Position numbers and translations under genes: made by a program
Virus record (IMG/VR): IMGVR_UViG_3300023174_000317
Span: 1 to 41,134 of that record
Reading direction: 5' to 3' (one strand)
Length of the DNA: 41,134 nt
DNA from: a virus
In this document: positions 24,439-31,836 of the stretch, piece after piece
How positions within the stretch are numbered: the first letter of the stretch is position 1
How the letters are laid out: the number at the start of each line of letters is the position of its first letter
Notes under the pieces: model-generated
Database searches by the model: none
Seen by the model: only the letters and a program-made list of their open reading frames with translations
What the model was told of the DNA's origin: nothing

Positions 24439-24624
24439 TTATCGGCGCTTGTCCTTGTTCATCCAGTCGCCATCATATGTTTCATCATCGTTGAGTGCTG
24501 CGGCAAGTGCTTGGTCAATGGCTGCCTTTTTTGTGGAATGGCATCCGATGACACGACCATCTTTTGTAACTGCAGCCCATTTGCCTGAGCATCCTTCAGC
24601 ATCTTGTCTAATGTAGTAAGGCAT
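24439..24624 (-). CDS. Small conserved-type phage protein, 61 residues
   Basis: The protein has the pattern YYIRQDAEGCSGKWAAV, then TKDGRVIGCHSTKKAAIDQA, then an acidic tail. This YYI...GC...W.AV...G...GCH.TK..AIDQ pattern is recognised from small domains in actinobacteriophage genomes, sometimes attached to head proteins. No activity is established. The ATG at 24624 overlaps the resolvase stop (TAATG). Confidence 0.65.
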   Translation of the reverse strand: MPYYIRQDAEGCSGKWAAVTKDGRVIGCHSTKKAAIDQALAAALNDDETYDGDWMNKDKRR

Positions 24625-25154
24625 TATGCTTCCTTTCCCCAATACTTTTGTAGTGTCGGGATGTGTTTATTTTTTTTCAAATACGCTAGTGCGTGTATGA
24701 TTGCATCGTTTGTATCACGAGCATCTTTCCATTGTACCTGTTTTCCTGTATGCCACAAGCCGTTCTCACGCAGAATTTTGTCAGTCACTAAGGATTTATC
24801 TGACCGCTGCTGCCAAGCCACAGGAAGCGACCACAGAGCCTGTAAAGCACCCTCTATGAGTAGTGGTTCAGTGTCGGCTACAAAGGCGTTGTTGCGTAGA
24901 ATAAACTTCTCTGACACAATTTCTGTTGGTGCAAGAAAAGCCCACTCAAAGTTGCGAATTACTGCACTGCCAGTCTTTTTCCACCACTCAATAAAACCTG
25001 TCACACCTTCAGATATTTGCCACACATCAAGTAAAGTGTATGGCTGGTCATCACCATAAAAACCTGCCGCTATCCCCGTCTGCTTCCCTGGGTCTAGACT
25101 CACCACTAACTTCGGGTTCAGGATTAATGTTTCGTTGAACTGAATCTGCACCAT
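24624..25154 (-). CDS. RuvC-like Holliday junction resolvase
   Basis: This 176-residue protein has an RNase H-fold resolvase signature: VVSLDPGKQTG (D21), SEKFILR (E82) and DARDTNDAIIHAL (D144, D147, D150), the four-acid arrangement expected of RuvC-type nucleases. It would trim recombination and replication branches before packaging. It lies at the far end of the replication/recombination block. Its N-terminal 104 bp overlap the previous gene in another frame; since D21 falls within that stretch, the overlap seems real. Confidence 0.82.
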   Translation of the reverse strand: MVQIQFNETLILNPKLVVSLDPGKQTGIAAGFYGDDQPYTLLDVWQISEGVTGFIEWWKKTGSAVIRNFEWAFLAPTEIVSEKFILRNNAFVADTEPLLIEGALQALWSLPVAWQQRSDKSLVTDKILRENGLWHTGKQVQWKDARDTNDAIIHALAYLKKNKHIPTLQKYWGKEA

Positions 25155-25464
25155 CTTTAATCTCCCTTACTTGACCGCCCATAATGTTACTCAACATTTT
25201 ATCCATTGTGATAATTCGGTCATCATCACGAAAACCAAAATACCATAACAACGCATTGATGAAACCTTCAACACTTCCCGATTTGATAAGTGCATAGTCG
25301 CATAGGAATGGTGGAATCTCGGTGCAGATTACTTTAACTGAACCCGCTTTTGCTTCTTGCGGTGTAACTTTTTGTGTATAGCCGATTGCTTGTTTTGCCG
25401 CAACGATTATTTCACGGTATTCGTTCCATTTATTCCACGGATAAAAATTAAGTGTAGCGTTCAC
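25051..25464 (-). CDS. Hypothetical protein, 137 residues, deeply overlapping the resolvase
   Basis: No family is recognised. The frame starts at GTG 25464, inside the end of the HAD gene, with GGAGGA 4 nt upstream. It contains NATLNFYPWNKWNEYREII, a helix with YTQKVTPQEAKAG, and VICTEIPPFLCDYALIK. The last 35 residues are charged and low in hydrophobic content and lie in the region shared with the resolvase. The compact start overlap and ribosome site support expression. Confidence 0.65.
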   Translation of the reverse strand: MNATLNFYPWNKWNEYREIIVAAKQAIGYTQKVTPQEAKAGSVKVICTEIPPFLCDYALIKSGSVEGFINALLWYFGFRDDDRIITMDKMLSNIMGGQVREIKDGADSVQRNINPEPEVSGESRPREADGDSGRFLW

Positions 25465-25840
25465 GTTTTCCTCCACGAATGATATACAAATCAACTTCGG
25501 GGAGGAGTTCCTTAACACGCTTTAGCACGTCAGGGTTATTGTCAGTAAATGATGTTACGTTGTGCGCTTTCATTACACGCACTTTTTCTTCAGCAATCTT
25601 TTGTTCGCTCCCCGAATCAACATAATAGATTGCTTTGTGGTTTGGCTGGTTTTCGTTGAGCCATTCTGTTGTAGCATCACGCTGTTCTTTTGTTGCGTGT
25701 GGTCGTGCAGTGATTACAACAAAGTCTGTGCGTGGTGTGTATAAAACTTTGGCTGATTTGAATACGTTGGCTAGTCCTCGTGCAGCCGCAAGAACGTAGC
25801 GTGTGTCTGCGAGAGTTGAGTCAAGGTCGTAAGCATCCAT
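25448..25840 (-). CDS. HAD-superfamily phosphatase
   Basis: This 130-residue protein has the HAD motifs in order: YDLDSTLA (D5, D7), ITAR (43-46), a Lys near 81-86 and FTDNNPD (D100, D104). It is a small cap-less phosphatase, comparable in length to phage 3'-phosphatase-like HAD proteins; a nucleotide or polynucleotide phosphate substrate is plausible but not shown. Its ATG overlaps the preceding stop. An extended -10 motif (TG, G, TAAACT) 6 nt upstream allows a separate leaderless transcript. Confidence 0.8.
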   Translation of the reverse strand: MDAYDLDSTLADTRYVLAAARGLANVFKSAKVLYTPRTDFVVITARPHATKEQRDATTEWLNENQPNHKAIYYVDSGSEQKIAEEKVRVMKAHNVTSFTDNNPDVLKRVKELLPEVDLYIIRGGKRERYT

Positions 25841-25935
25841 TATTCTAGTTTACCAGTGTGACAGTCACATCCACATTCTTTAAATGTACAATTTGTACAG
25901 TCTTTGCATAAGCACCATCCGCTATGCATTGTCAT
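25840..25935 (-). CDS. 31-residue Cys-rich zinc-type microprotein
   Basis: The peptide contains HSGWCLCKDCTNCTF and KECGCDCHTGK: seven Cys and a terminal CxCxCH in 31 residues. Its ATG overlaps the preceding stop by four bases (ATGA) and its stop overlaps the next ATG (TAATG), so it is locked into the operon by coupling on both sides. Metal binding is very likely from composition; the function is unknown. It resembles the 44-residue protein at 26086-26220. Confidence 0.7.
   Translation of the reverse strand: MTMHSGWCLCKDCTNCTFKECGCDCHTGKLE
25847..25855 (-). promoter_or_regulatory. Extended -10 promoter before HAD gene (inside upstream gene)
   Basis: On the minus strand TG, G, TAAACT (-10 at 25847-25852) lies 6 nt before the ATG at 25840. 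It is near-identical to the holin promoter (TG, G, TAAACTAG). It overlaps the end of the 31-residue Cys-rich gene. Confidence 0.45.
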
Positions 25936-26099
25936 AGGTGACCCCAACCGTTACCTTTAAAAGTGACTGTTGGTGCGGAGAAAAGTTTACGCATTTTTGC
26001 TTTGCAGTTGCCGCATACTATTTCGGGTGTGTCATTTACTGAATGTTCGATTGTGTGAATGATGTGACATTCGGAACATTTATAGTCATACAGAGCCAT
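25932..26099 (-). CDS. FmdB-type zinc ribbon protein
   Basis: This 55-residue protein starts MALYDYKCSECH and continues with VCGNCKAKMRKLFSAP, the two Cys pairs and layout of the FmdB/CxxC_CxxC_SSSS putative regulatory family. It would bind one zinc. The ATG at 26099 follows AAGGA and fits the family start; an upstream in-frame extension is rejected. It overlaps the previous gene by 14 bp. Confidence 0.82.
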   Translation of the reverse strand: MALYDYKCSECHIIHTIEHSVNDTPEIVCGNCKAKMRKLFSAPTVTFKGNGWGHL

Positions 26100-26220
26100 T
26101 ATTTTCCTTATGGCAATCACAGATGCAGTGGTCTACTGCACCTTCCTCTAATCTTGAATACCAAATCTGTGGGCATTCTTCACAATGCCGATTACCGATA
26201 CACCACCCAAATGGATACAT
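26086..26220 (-). CDS. 44-residue Cys/His microprotein
   Basis: The protein contains FGWCIGNRHCEECPQIWYS and ends DHCICDCHKENNG. The WC...CxxC...CxCxCH order repeats that of the 31-residue protein two genes downstream, so the two look like diverged paralogues flanking the FmdB-type gene. Its ATG overlaps the preceding stop (TAATG). Zinc binding is inferred; its partner is unknown. Confidence 0.7.
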   Translation of the reverse strand: MYPFGWCIGNRHCEECPQIWYSRLEEGAVDHCICDCHKENNGSV

Positions 26221-26555
26221 TACTTTGGTTTATTGTCGGGGTCAAACTTTGTTTGCTGAACCCATGAAGCACCAGCATCACCACCCCACGCATCCCACGC
26301 TACACGACCAGGACTAGGGTATCCGTTCTCTCCAGAGTTAAAACCTTCAGCCTGTTTGTCATTGATGTGACGACCAAAATAGTTTCGCATACGCTGAATA
26401 GTATCCCAGTTGATACCAATACCAGATGCTAGTTGTTCTGCTCGGTAACGACCTACTGCAGTAAAACCATCACCAGCCTTACCGTCTTTAATCCACGCTA
26501 AAGCGCGTTTCGCTGCAGTTGCAGTTCCGCTAGTAGGTTTATATGTTTCAGTCAT
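26220..26555 (-). CDS. Phage protein with GYPSPGRVAWDAWGGD domain
   Basis: This 111-residue protein carries AAKRALAWIKDG, TAVGRYRAEQLASG, a helix around RMRNYFGRH and the conspicuous YPSPGRVAWDAWGGDAG segment. This small domain recurs in many phages, alone or attached to larger proteins, without an established biochemical role. It lies between the primase-helicase and the small zinc proteins. A nucleic-acid-related accessory role is only inferred from context. Confidence 0.7.
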   Translation of the reverse strand: MTETYKPTSGTATAAKRALAWIKDGKAGDGFTAVGRYRAEQLASGIGINWDTIQRMRNYFGRHINDKQAEGFNSGENGYPSPGRVAWDAWGGDAGASWVQQTKFDPDNKPK

Positions 26556-26568
26556 AATTTTTCCTATC

Positions 26569-28896
26569 CTAAATGTTTACTTCTACTTTAGTACCTGTTT
26601 GGTCTTCACGCAAACGACCTTGTTGTATTAACGATTCTAACCGTTCATTGAACTCACGAAAACGCATAGCCCTAAAACGATTAACAAGTTTAGCCTTAGA
26701 CACAGACCCACCATTCGTTACAACAAACCTTTCAACATCATCACATTCTTTCTGAAACAACGATGCACTAATACCCTCCGAAACAACAACTAAATTATTT
26801 ACCCATTCCTCGGCTTGACGAATGGAATATAAGGCATGCTTAACGGTAACCACAGTTGAACCTTCAGACAGCGCAATAAGTGAAGCAAACTTGCGCACAG
26901 TTTCAGATGCGAGTCGCTTCCACGACGGTTCAATAATGCGCCACAACGGGTGTTTCACTAAACTTTCTTTCATATCTTTAGAAGCCTTAGCAAATCTCGC
27001 CAAAGCCTCATCAGTTGCCCGAACGGGGTGACGGCCTGAACCAATCAAACGACGAGTCAACATAAACTCTGTAGCAAACCCACGCGCAACAGGGTCATGG
27101 TCAAGTCGTGCCAACCTTGACGAAGCCTGCGACATGCGGTGCTGCTCATCAGAGTTATCTGGTGGGTCACCAATAGTCCAAATAAAACGTGGCAAAAATC
27201 CTGTCAAGAACATATCCTGTGTAAGAATGTCTAGCACACGGTCAGGTGTACCATACATTGCCACATTAAAGGAAGTCATTGCAGGTTTAGCAGTATCCGT
27301 ATTGCCACGTCGCAACATGGGTGGCACATAACCCTCATAAAGTCGGGTTAGGAATGATTCCATACCAGCCAACCACTTCTGCTCAACCATTTGTGAGAAT
27401 GTTACAGCCGCCTCATCAGCGTTAAAGAATGACGGGCGACCATCACGCTTTAACAAAACATCATTCAAAGCCTGAATAGAAGCATCAGAACCTAAATCAT
27501 AAGTTTCATCACCCTTAAAAAATTCACGCAACACAGCATCACGCATCTTCAATGAACGAGTCTTACCCGTAGAAGATTCACCCAAGCCAATCTGAAACAT
27601 GTTCAAACCCATCGCACCCTCAGACTCAGGAATAAAACCATACATACCATAAGCCAAAGACATAATAGTAATAGCATTCATACGGTGATACGGGCGATTA
27701 ACATTACGCGACTTTGACTCCACCCAAAAAAGGTATCGGTCAACAAATGTGTGATAGTTGCGCAACGATTCACGCTCATCATCAGACAACAAACCAATGT
27801 TCTGAATCTTAACTACTTCTTCAATGAGTGTAGGATTCTCAATCTCAACATTATTTTTTGTGCGAAGTTCCGCAATTTGCTGATAAAGGTATTGCAAACC
27901 CCACTCACGCGCCCACTGCTTAACGGTAGGTGCGCCCCACAAAATTGCGGCAACCTGATAATCATCAAACGATTCAATACCACACAACAAACGCAACACA
28001 TCAAACAAATGCTTCTTCGGTTTAGATTCACCAACTAACATGCCGATAGGAAAATCTTTAGGAAGATTAGCCAACGTCGTAGAATATTCAGGCAACTCGG
28101 TAATTGCCGCATCCGTTGCACCATACTTGCGAATACAACCCGACAACCCACTGTCATACTCGTAAGCAAAATCGTCTGTGTCATACGGTGTGCGCAACCA
28201 TTCACGCCTCAACGCATCCAACGCAACCCTCACACCAGGATGCCCCTCAGCAGCAAGTCGCACCAATTCCATTTGACGTTCAACCATTTCAACATGGTCA
28301 AATTCACCTTTAGGAATCCTTTGAATAGCCTTAATGACACGACCATCAGGTTCACCATCAGGCATGTTATTTAGCCACTCATCAAGTTGACCATCAAATG
28401 CTGACCCTGTGCGCTGCTCAACCTCATCACACAACCACTCAGGTGCATCATTAATCAAATCTATTGTGGGTGCTTCACCATACCAAACAGCATATGAAGA
28501 CCCACCACGACGGTCAACACCAGACAGTCCACGATAATCCCTAGCAGGTGCAAGATGTTTATTTTCAGGCGCACGATAAATGTAGTGTCTACCACCAGAC
28601 GGTGTGTTGTAATGATACGAGTCAGGGATTTCTAACCAACCATCATCAACCGATTCAAATCCATCCTTACCATTCTTCTTATCAAGGTCAAGGATTACAA
28701 GGTTAGATGCGCCAGCATGCACACCAACAACTGCTTGGGGATAGTCAACACTAAACCACACCGCAACTTTCTCAACATCACGTGAAGCATCCAAGTGTCC
28801 ATGTGTGGTGAAAGGATGTTTCGTTTCAGGGTTCACGGGAAAAACTGCAAAGCCGCACTCAATCAAATCAAATGCTAACGTCATTTGGTCAACCAT
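26569..28896 (-). CDS. Primase-polymerase / helicase fusion
   Basis: This 775-residue protein combines an N-terminal archaeo-eukaryotic-type primase-polymerase (about 1-180) with a C-terminal P-loop helicase-like region (DUF3987 type). The prim-pol part has FAVFPVNPETKHP, the catalytic VILDLDKK (D70, D72) and YNTPSGGRHYIYR. The ATPase part has GLGESSTGKT (about 438-446) and FFNADEAA (about 490). It would unwind and prime phage DNA. The start at 28896 has AAGGGG 5 nt upstream. The gene is A/C-rich on the plus strand like the rest of the leftward block. Confidence 0.88.
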   Translation of the reverse strand: MVDQMTLAFDLIECGFAVFPVNPETKHPFTTHGHLDASRDVEKVAVWFSVDYPQAVVGVHAGASNLVILDLDKKNGKDGFESVDDGWLEIPDSYHYNTPSGGRHYIYRAPENKHLAPARDYRGLSGVDRRGGSSYAVWYGEAPTIDLINDAPEWLCDEVEQRTGSAFDGQLDEWLNNMPDGEPDGRVIKAIQRIPKGEFDHVEMVERQMELVRLAAEGHPGVRVALDALRREWLRTPYDTDDFAYEYDSGLSGCIRKYGATDAAITELPEYSTTLANLPKDFPIGMLVGESKPKKHLFDVLRLLCGIESFDDYQVAAILWGAPTVKQWAREWGLQYLYQQIAELRTKNNVEIENPTLIEEVVKIQNIGLLSDDERESLRNYHTFVDRYLFWVESKSRNVNRPYHRMNAITIMSLAYGMYGFIPESEGAMGLNMFQIGLGESSTGKTRSLKMRDAVLREFFKGDETYDLGSDASIQALNDVLLKRDGRPSFFNADEAAVTFSQMVEQKWLAGMESFLTRLYEGYVPPMLRRGNTDTAKPAMTSFNVAMYGTPDRVLDILTQDMFLTGFLPRFIWTIGDPPDNSDEQHRMSQASSRLARLDHDPVARGFATEFMLTRRLIGSGRHPVRATDEALARFAKASKDMKESLVKHPLWRIIEPSWKRLASETVRKFASLIALSEGSTVVTVKHALYSIRQAEEWVNNLVVVSEGISASLFQKECDDVERFVVTNGGSVSKAKLVNRFRAMRFREFNERLESLIQQGRLREDQTGTKVEVNI

Positions 28897-28936
28897 AATT
28901 TCCCCTTACTTGTAATGTGTTTGTGAAGTTTATCAG

Positions 28937-29009
28937 AGCCACCTGCAGGAATTGAACCTGCGACATTCTGTTTACAAGACAGACACTCTACCAACTGAGT
29001 TAAGGCGGC
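28937..29009 (-). tRNA. tRNA-Thr (anticodon UGU)
   Basis: The 73-nt cloverleaf is complete. The acceptor GCCGCCT pairs with AGGTGGC, the D stem is ACTC/GAGT with GGTA in the loop, the anticodon stem is TCTGT/ACAGA with loop CTTGTAA, and the T arm is GCAGG-TTCAATT-CCTGC. CCA is not encoded. It reads ACA codons, frequent in the Thr-rich tail genes. It lies between the HNH and primase genes and is the only convincing tRNA in the window. Confidence 0.95.
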
Positions 29010-29015
29010 TGGTGT

Positions 29016-29411
29016 TTAGTTTAAATATTCTATTGCCTTATACAAAAGCGTTTCGCTATCCCCAAACTTTCCAAGACCAGTGTTGCATTTTCTGCAGAGA
29101 AGACCACGAACTCTGCCAGTTTCATGGTCATGGTCAACATGCAACTGTTTAGGAATCAATCCACATATTTGACAAGACCCATTTGCCTTCTCTATCAAAG
29201 AATAGTATTCCTCTTTAGAAAGTTTATACTTTACGAGTATGTCGTAATGCGGTTTACAATATCCAGTTTTTATTATTACGTTACTGCAATTTTCTATCGG
29301 ACACTCATCACCTCCGAATACTCCATGTGCTTTGTTATATTGATAATGCTTTTGGCAATAGCCTTTTGCTTGATGTTCTCTATCGCATCCTTCTTCTATA
29401 CATTTACGCAT
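29016..29411 (-). CDS. HNH endonuclease (endonuclease VII type)
   Basis: The C-terminal domain (about residues 75-131) has CQICG, LHVDHDHETGRVRGLLC, RKCNTGLG and a closing IEYL helix. These are the marks of the recombination endonuclease VII HNH family, in which two Cys pairs hold a structural zinc. The N-terminal half carries further Cys/His clusters (EEGCDREHQAKGYC, CPIENCSN, TGYCKPHY), probably DNA-binding zinc modules. The ATG at 29411 is chosen because AAGGA precedes it. The gene sits between a tRNA and SSB beside two large inverted repeats, typical of a mobile free-standing nuclease. Confidence 0.85.
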   Translation of the reverse strand: MRKCIEEGCDREHQAKGYCQKHYQYNKAHGVFGGDECPIENCSNVIIKTGYCKPHYDILVKYKLSKEEYYSLIEKANGSCQICGLIPKQLHVDHDHETGRVRGLLCRKCNTGLGKFGDSETLLYKAIEYLN

Positions 29412-29427
29412 ATAATCCTTTTTATAT

Positions 29428-29465
29428 ATGGGGTGTGGCGGAGTTTTCTCAACACCACACCCCAT
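29428..29465. repeat. Inverted repeat upstream of HNH gene (inner)
   Basis: ATGGGGTGTGG (29428-29438) is perfectly inverted at 29455-29465 around a 16-nt loop. In the transcript it would form an 11-bp hairpin 17 nt before the HNH start codon, close to its ribosome site. Confidence 0.8.
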
Positions 29466-29468
29466 TGT

Positions 29469-29502
29469 TACGGTTAGGTGATAGGGGGAAAACCTAACCG
29501 TA
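29469..29502. repeat. Inverted repeat between SSB and HNH genes (outer)
   Basis: TACGGTTAGGT (29469-29479) is perfectly inverted at 29492-29502 around a 12-nt loop. It lies directly after the SSB stop in transcription order. No U-tract follows on the minus strand, so it is not a standard terminator; RNA protection, processing or a nuclease target site are alternatives. Confidence 0.78.
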
Positions 29503-29509
29503 ATTCTAG

Positions 29510-29875
29510 TTAAAAGGGTTCAGCAACCGAAGCAGTTGCTGCACTCTTAGAATATTTTATTGTGAGTGAAGCCACATAGTCTGACTCTAGGCGGCGACCC
29601 TCAGTGCCATCCTTACGAGTAAATGCTTTCTCAATAATTGTTCCCTCATATTCAACAAGGTCACCCTTACTGAACACTTCCGAAGCGCGGTCACCCCACA
29701 ACTTCACAGTAATCCACGTCGTGTCACCAGTACGCTCATACTCACCAGTGTCCTTGTTCTTTTTGTCGTGATTGACTGCAACAACAAGTTCTTTCAACGG
29801 CGTATTCTTTGCACCAATCTCACGAATGATGGGTTCATTAGTCACATTACCTGTGAACTGTACCTTTACTTGCAT
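29510..29875 (-). CDS. ssb: Single-stranded DNA-binding protein
   Basis: This 121-residue OB-fold protein begins MQVKVQFTGNVTNEP, continues with FSKGDLVEYEGTI-type strands, RKDGTEGRRLE and VASLTI, and ends AEPF, resembling the SSB C-terminal tip that recruits partner proteins. It would coat single strands during replication and annealing. It begins one base after the nuclease stop and is followed by the inverted repeats and the HNH gene. Confidence 0.85.
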   Translation of the reverse strand: MQVKVQFTGNVTNEPIIREIGAKNTPLKELVVAVNHDKKNKDTGEYERTGDTTWITVKLWGDRASEVFSKGDLVEYEGTIIEKAFTRKDGTEGRRLESDYVASLTIKYSKSAATASVAEPF

Positions 29876-29876
29876 A

Positions 29877-30785
29877 TTAGTTTACCTCCTTGTTTTGTTC
29901 TTTGGTTATCTTATTTAGTTGTCGTTCATACTTCTTCAAAGCCAAAGCCCCCAAGAAGCCCTGAAAATGTAGGTCAAGATTCTCAACCGTTTTCAGTTTA
30001 CAAAATGATTCTAACAGGTTTCCGTTTGAATCAAAATCGGTTGGGCGTAAATGAACAATACCATACGCCTCAATTTTTGGCATAGGTTTCTCAACCCAAT
30101 AGGTTGGTTCAGAATCTATAACATACTCAACCGCAGCATCAGTATCAGCATCAACTTTTGCTATATAAATATCACACTTATCCAATGCCGCAAGTTGTTG
30201 GAAATGTTCAGGCCAAGTGTTACGCGACGTTTTCACATCAACAAGTGTAACAACACCATCAATCTTCCAAACACCATCCAACGTACCAGCATAACCATGT
30301 TCTTTATTAACAACAGTAGCCTCAACTAGCAACGGTTCAATATCGTGTGCATCCTTAAACTGTTCCCACCTATACACCATCTCATCCATTTCAGGAGTAT
30401 TAATGGGTGGAGGAAAAGCATCAGTCAAATCAGCCTCAATCCATTCATGCACTGACGTACCCAACTCTGCCGCATCATTCAACACACCATTATGATAGTT
30501 CCGCAAATCGTCACTCTCAACATCAGGTGTGCGCTTATGATACCAACGCAACATACCCCAACCTTGAGTTTCAGTACGAGTCAGCAAAGCATCAATGTTA
30601 GCCACAGCAAAAGCCGCAGTCTGGTCAACAGCCCACTGAACAATCCCAGGCTTATGAGTAATACCTGTAACAGTTGTGACACCAGGCACAATCATAGCCT
30701 TACCATTCTCATCAAGCCACGTCGGGATTCGGTAGCCTGAACCACCGAACCCAGACGATTTGACTCTCAAAAGCGGTTGAGTCAT
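29877..30785 (-). CDS. PD-(D/E)XK exonuclease (RecB/Cas4-like)
   Basis: This 302-residue protein shows the nuclease core ELGTSVHEWIE (H113), LLVEATV (E155), AGTLDGVW (D170), VDVKTSRN (D183, K185) and HFQQLAAL. This order defines the PD-(D/E)XK superfamily nucleases related to RecB and Cas4. Next to Erf and SSB it probably resects DNA ends to give single strands for annealing. The start overlaps the Erf stop by one base. Confidence 0.85.
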   Translation of the reverse strand: MTQPLLRVKSSGFGGSGYRIPTWLDENGKAMIVPGVTTVTGITHKPGIVQWAVDQTAAFAVANIDALLTRTETQGWGMLRWYHKRTPDVESDDLRNYHNGVLNDAAELGTSVHEWIEADLTDAFPPPINTPEMDEMVYRWEQFKDAHDIEPLLVEATVVNKEHGYAGTLDGVWKIDGVVTLVDVKTSRNTWPEHFQQLAALDKCDIYIAKVDADTDAAVEYVIDSEPTYWVEKPMPKIEAYGIVHLRPTDFDSNGNLLESFCKLKTVENLDLHFQGFLGALALKKYERQLNKITKEQNKEVN

Positions 30786-31480
30786 TACTCTGCAACACCA
30801 GACTCAAGCGCTGCAACAATACCTTTCAACGTGTCAAGATTATTTTTGTCATAAGAATCAAACCCAAGTTCCTTAGTAACACGCTCACCAATCTTCTTCA
30901 CAGTATCCGCACTCACACCAGCCGTAATGAACCCGCGAACTTTACCCTGCAACTCAGTAACTTCAGGGGAAACCTTAGCCGCCTTGCTAATACTTTGAGC
31001 AGCCCTACTCGGCATAGGCGTAGGCAGTTGCTTATCGGCAGGCTCATAACCCTCATCATCAAATTCCGAATTAGGAATAGTGAATGTGTGCAGGTGACTA
31101 ATCTTCAAAGCCTGAGTAGCAGCCTTACGAGTAGCAGTATCCGAACCAATATCTGAACCCTCACCAATAGCGGTAACTGTCATTGACGAACCATCATCAA
31201 CAGCAACATAAGTATAAGTTGCTTCAATAGTTGCGTTAACATATTGACGATTGTTCACAACATTTACTTCATGCTTTGTGTGCTTAATGCTAGGAATAGT
31301 AATAACGTTTTCCTGCACAAGCAATGCGTGAATCTTGTCAAGAATATCCTCCGCTTTAATGTACGAGAATCCACCCTTTGCAGCAGGTCCTGTACCGTTG
31401 CGGGGAATAGCCCCAACTTCCCTTTGAATTGTAGCAATCTTCCCAAAGATTGCAGGTACTACCGTAATGTTTTCAGTCAT
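30785..31480 (-). CDS. Erf-family single-strand annealing protein
   Basis: This 231-residue protein contains GFSYIKAEDILDKIHALL, a central beta region with ATIEATYTYVAVDDGS and IGEGSDIGSDTATRKAATQALK, and a helical C-terminus. The GEG...D...A..KA...A.K pattern is the Erf superfamily core. It would anneal complementary strands made by the adjacent exonuclease, aiding concatemer formation. Starts and stops overlap on both sides, giving one translation unit of annealase, nuclease and SSB. Confidence 0.85.
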   Translation of the reverse strand: MTENITVVPAIFGKIATIQREVGAIPRNGTGPAAKGGFSYIKAEDILDKIHALLVQENVITIPSIKHTKHEVNVVNNRQYVNATIEATYTYVAVDDGSSMTVTAIGEGSDIGSDTATRKAATQALKISHLHTFTIPNSEFDDEGYEPADKQLPTPMPSRAAQSISKAAKVSPEVTELQGKVRGFITAGVSADTVKKIGERVTKELGFDSYDKNNLDTLKGIVAALESGVAE

Positions 31481-31836
31481 TACTTTTCCTCCTTACTTTC
31501 ATCATCAGGGATTATCCCCAACATTCTTTTGAACTTTTCTACTTCTTCAGTTGTTATTGGATTATCAGTATATATTTGACTACCGACATCAAACTCTTTA
31601 TCAAATTCCCCATCATCATCATCATCATAGCCATCAACATGATGATGAAGTTTCACCAGTGATTGTACTAAAACTTCCAGCAAATCTTCTACACGAAATT
31701 TTGGTTCATCAAAATCTTCATCAATATTTATTTTCTCATCAATATAATCTATAAGATTTAGCAATGCAACTTTCATATTCAATTCAGGTGCAAGCATAAC
31801 CATGCCGCGAATCATTTTTATTGGGTCATCAATCAT
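31480..31836 (-). CDS. Hypothetical acidic protein, 118 residues
   Basis: The family is not recognised. The protein is helical and very acidic, with an HHHVDGYDDDDDGEFD stretch near 64-80 and a charged C-terminus. It is wedged between WhiB (4-nt ATGA overlap) and Erf (1-nt overlap). A regulatory or DNA-mimic role could be imagined from its charge, but nothing in the sequence proves it. Confidence 0.6.
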   Translation of the reverse strand: MIDDPIKMIRGMVMLAPELNMKVALLNLIDYIDEKINIDEDFDEPKFRVEDLLEVLVQSLVKLHHHVDGYDDDDDGEFDKEFDVGSQIYTDNPITTEEVEKFKRMLGIIPDDESKEEK

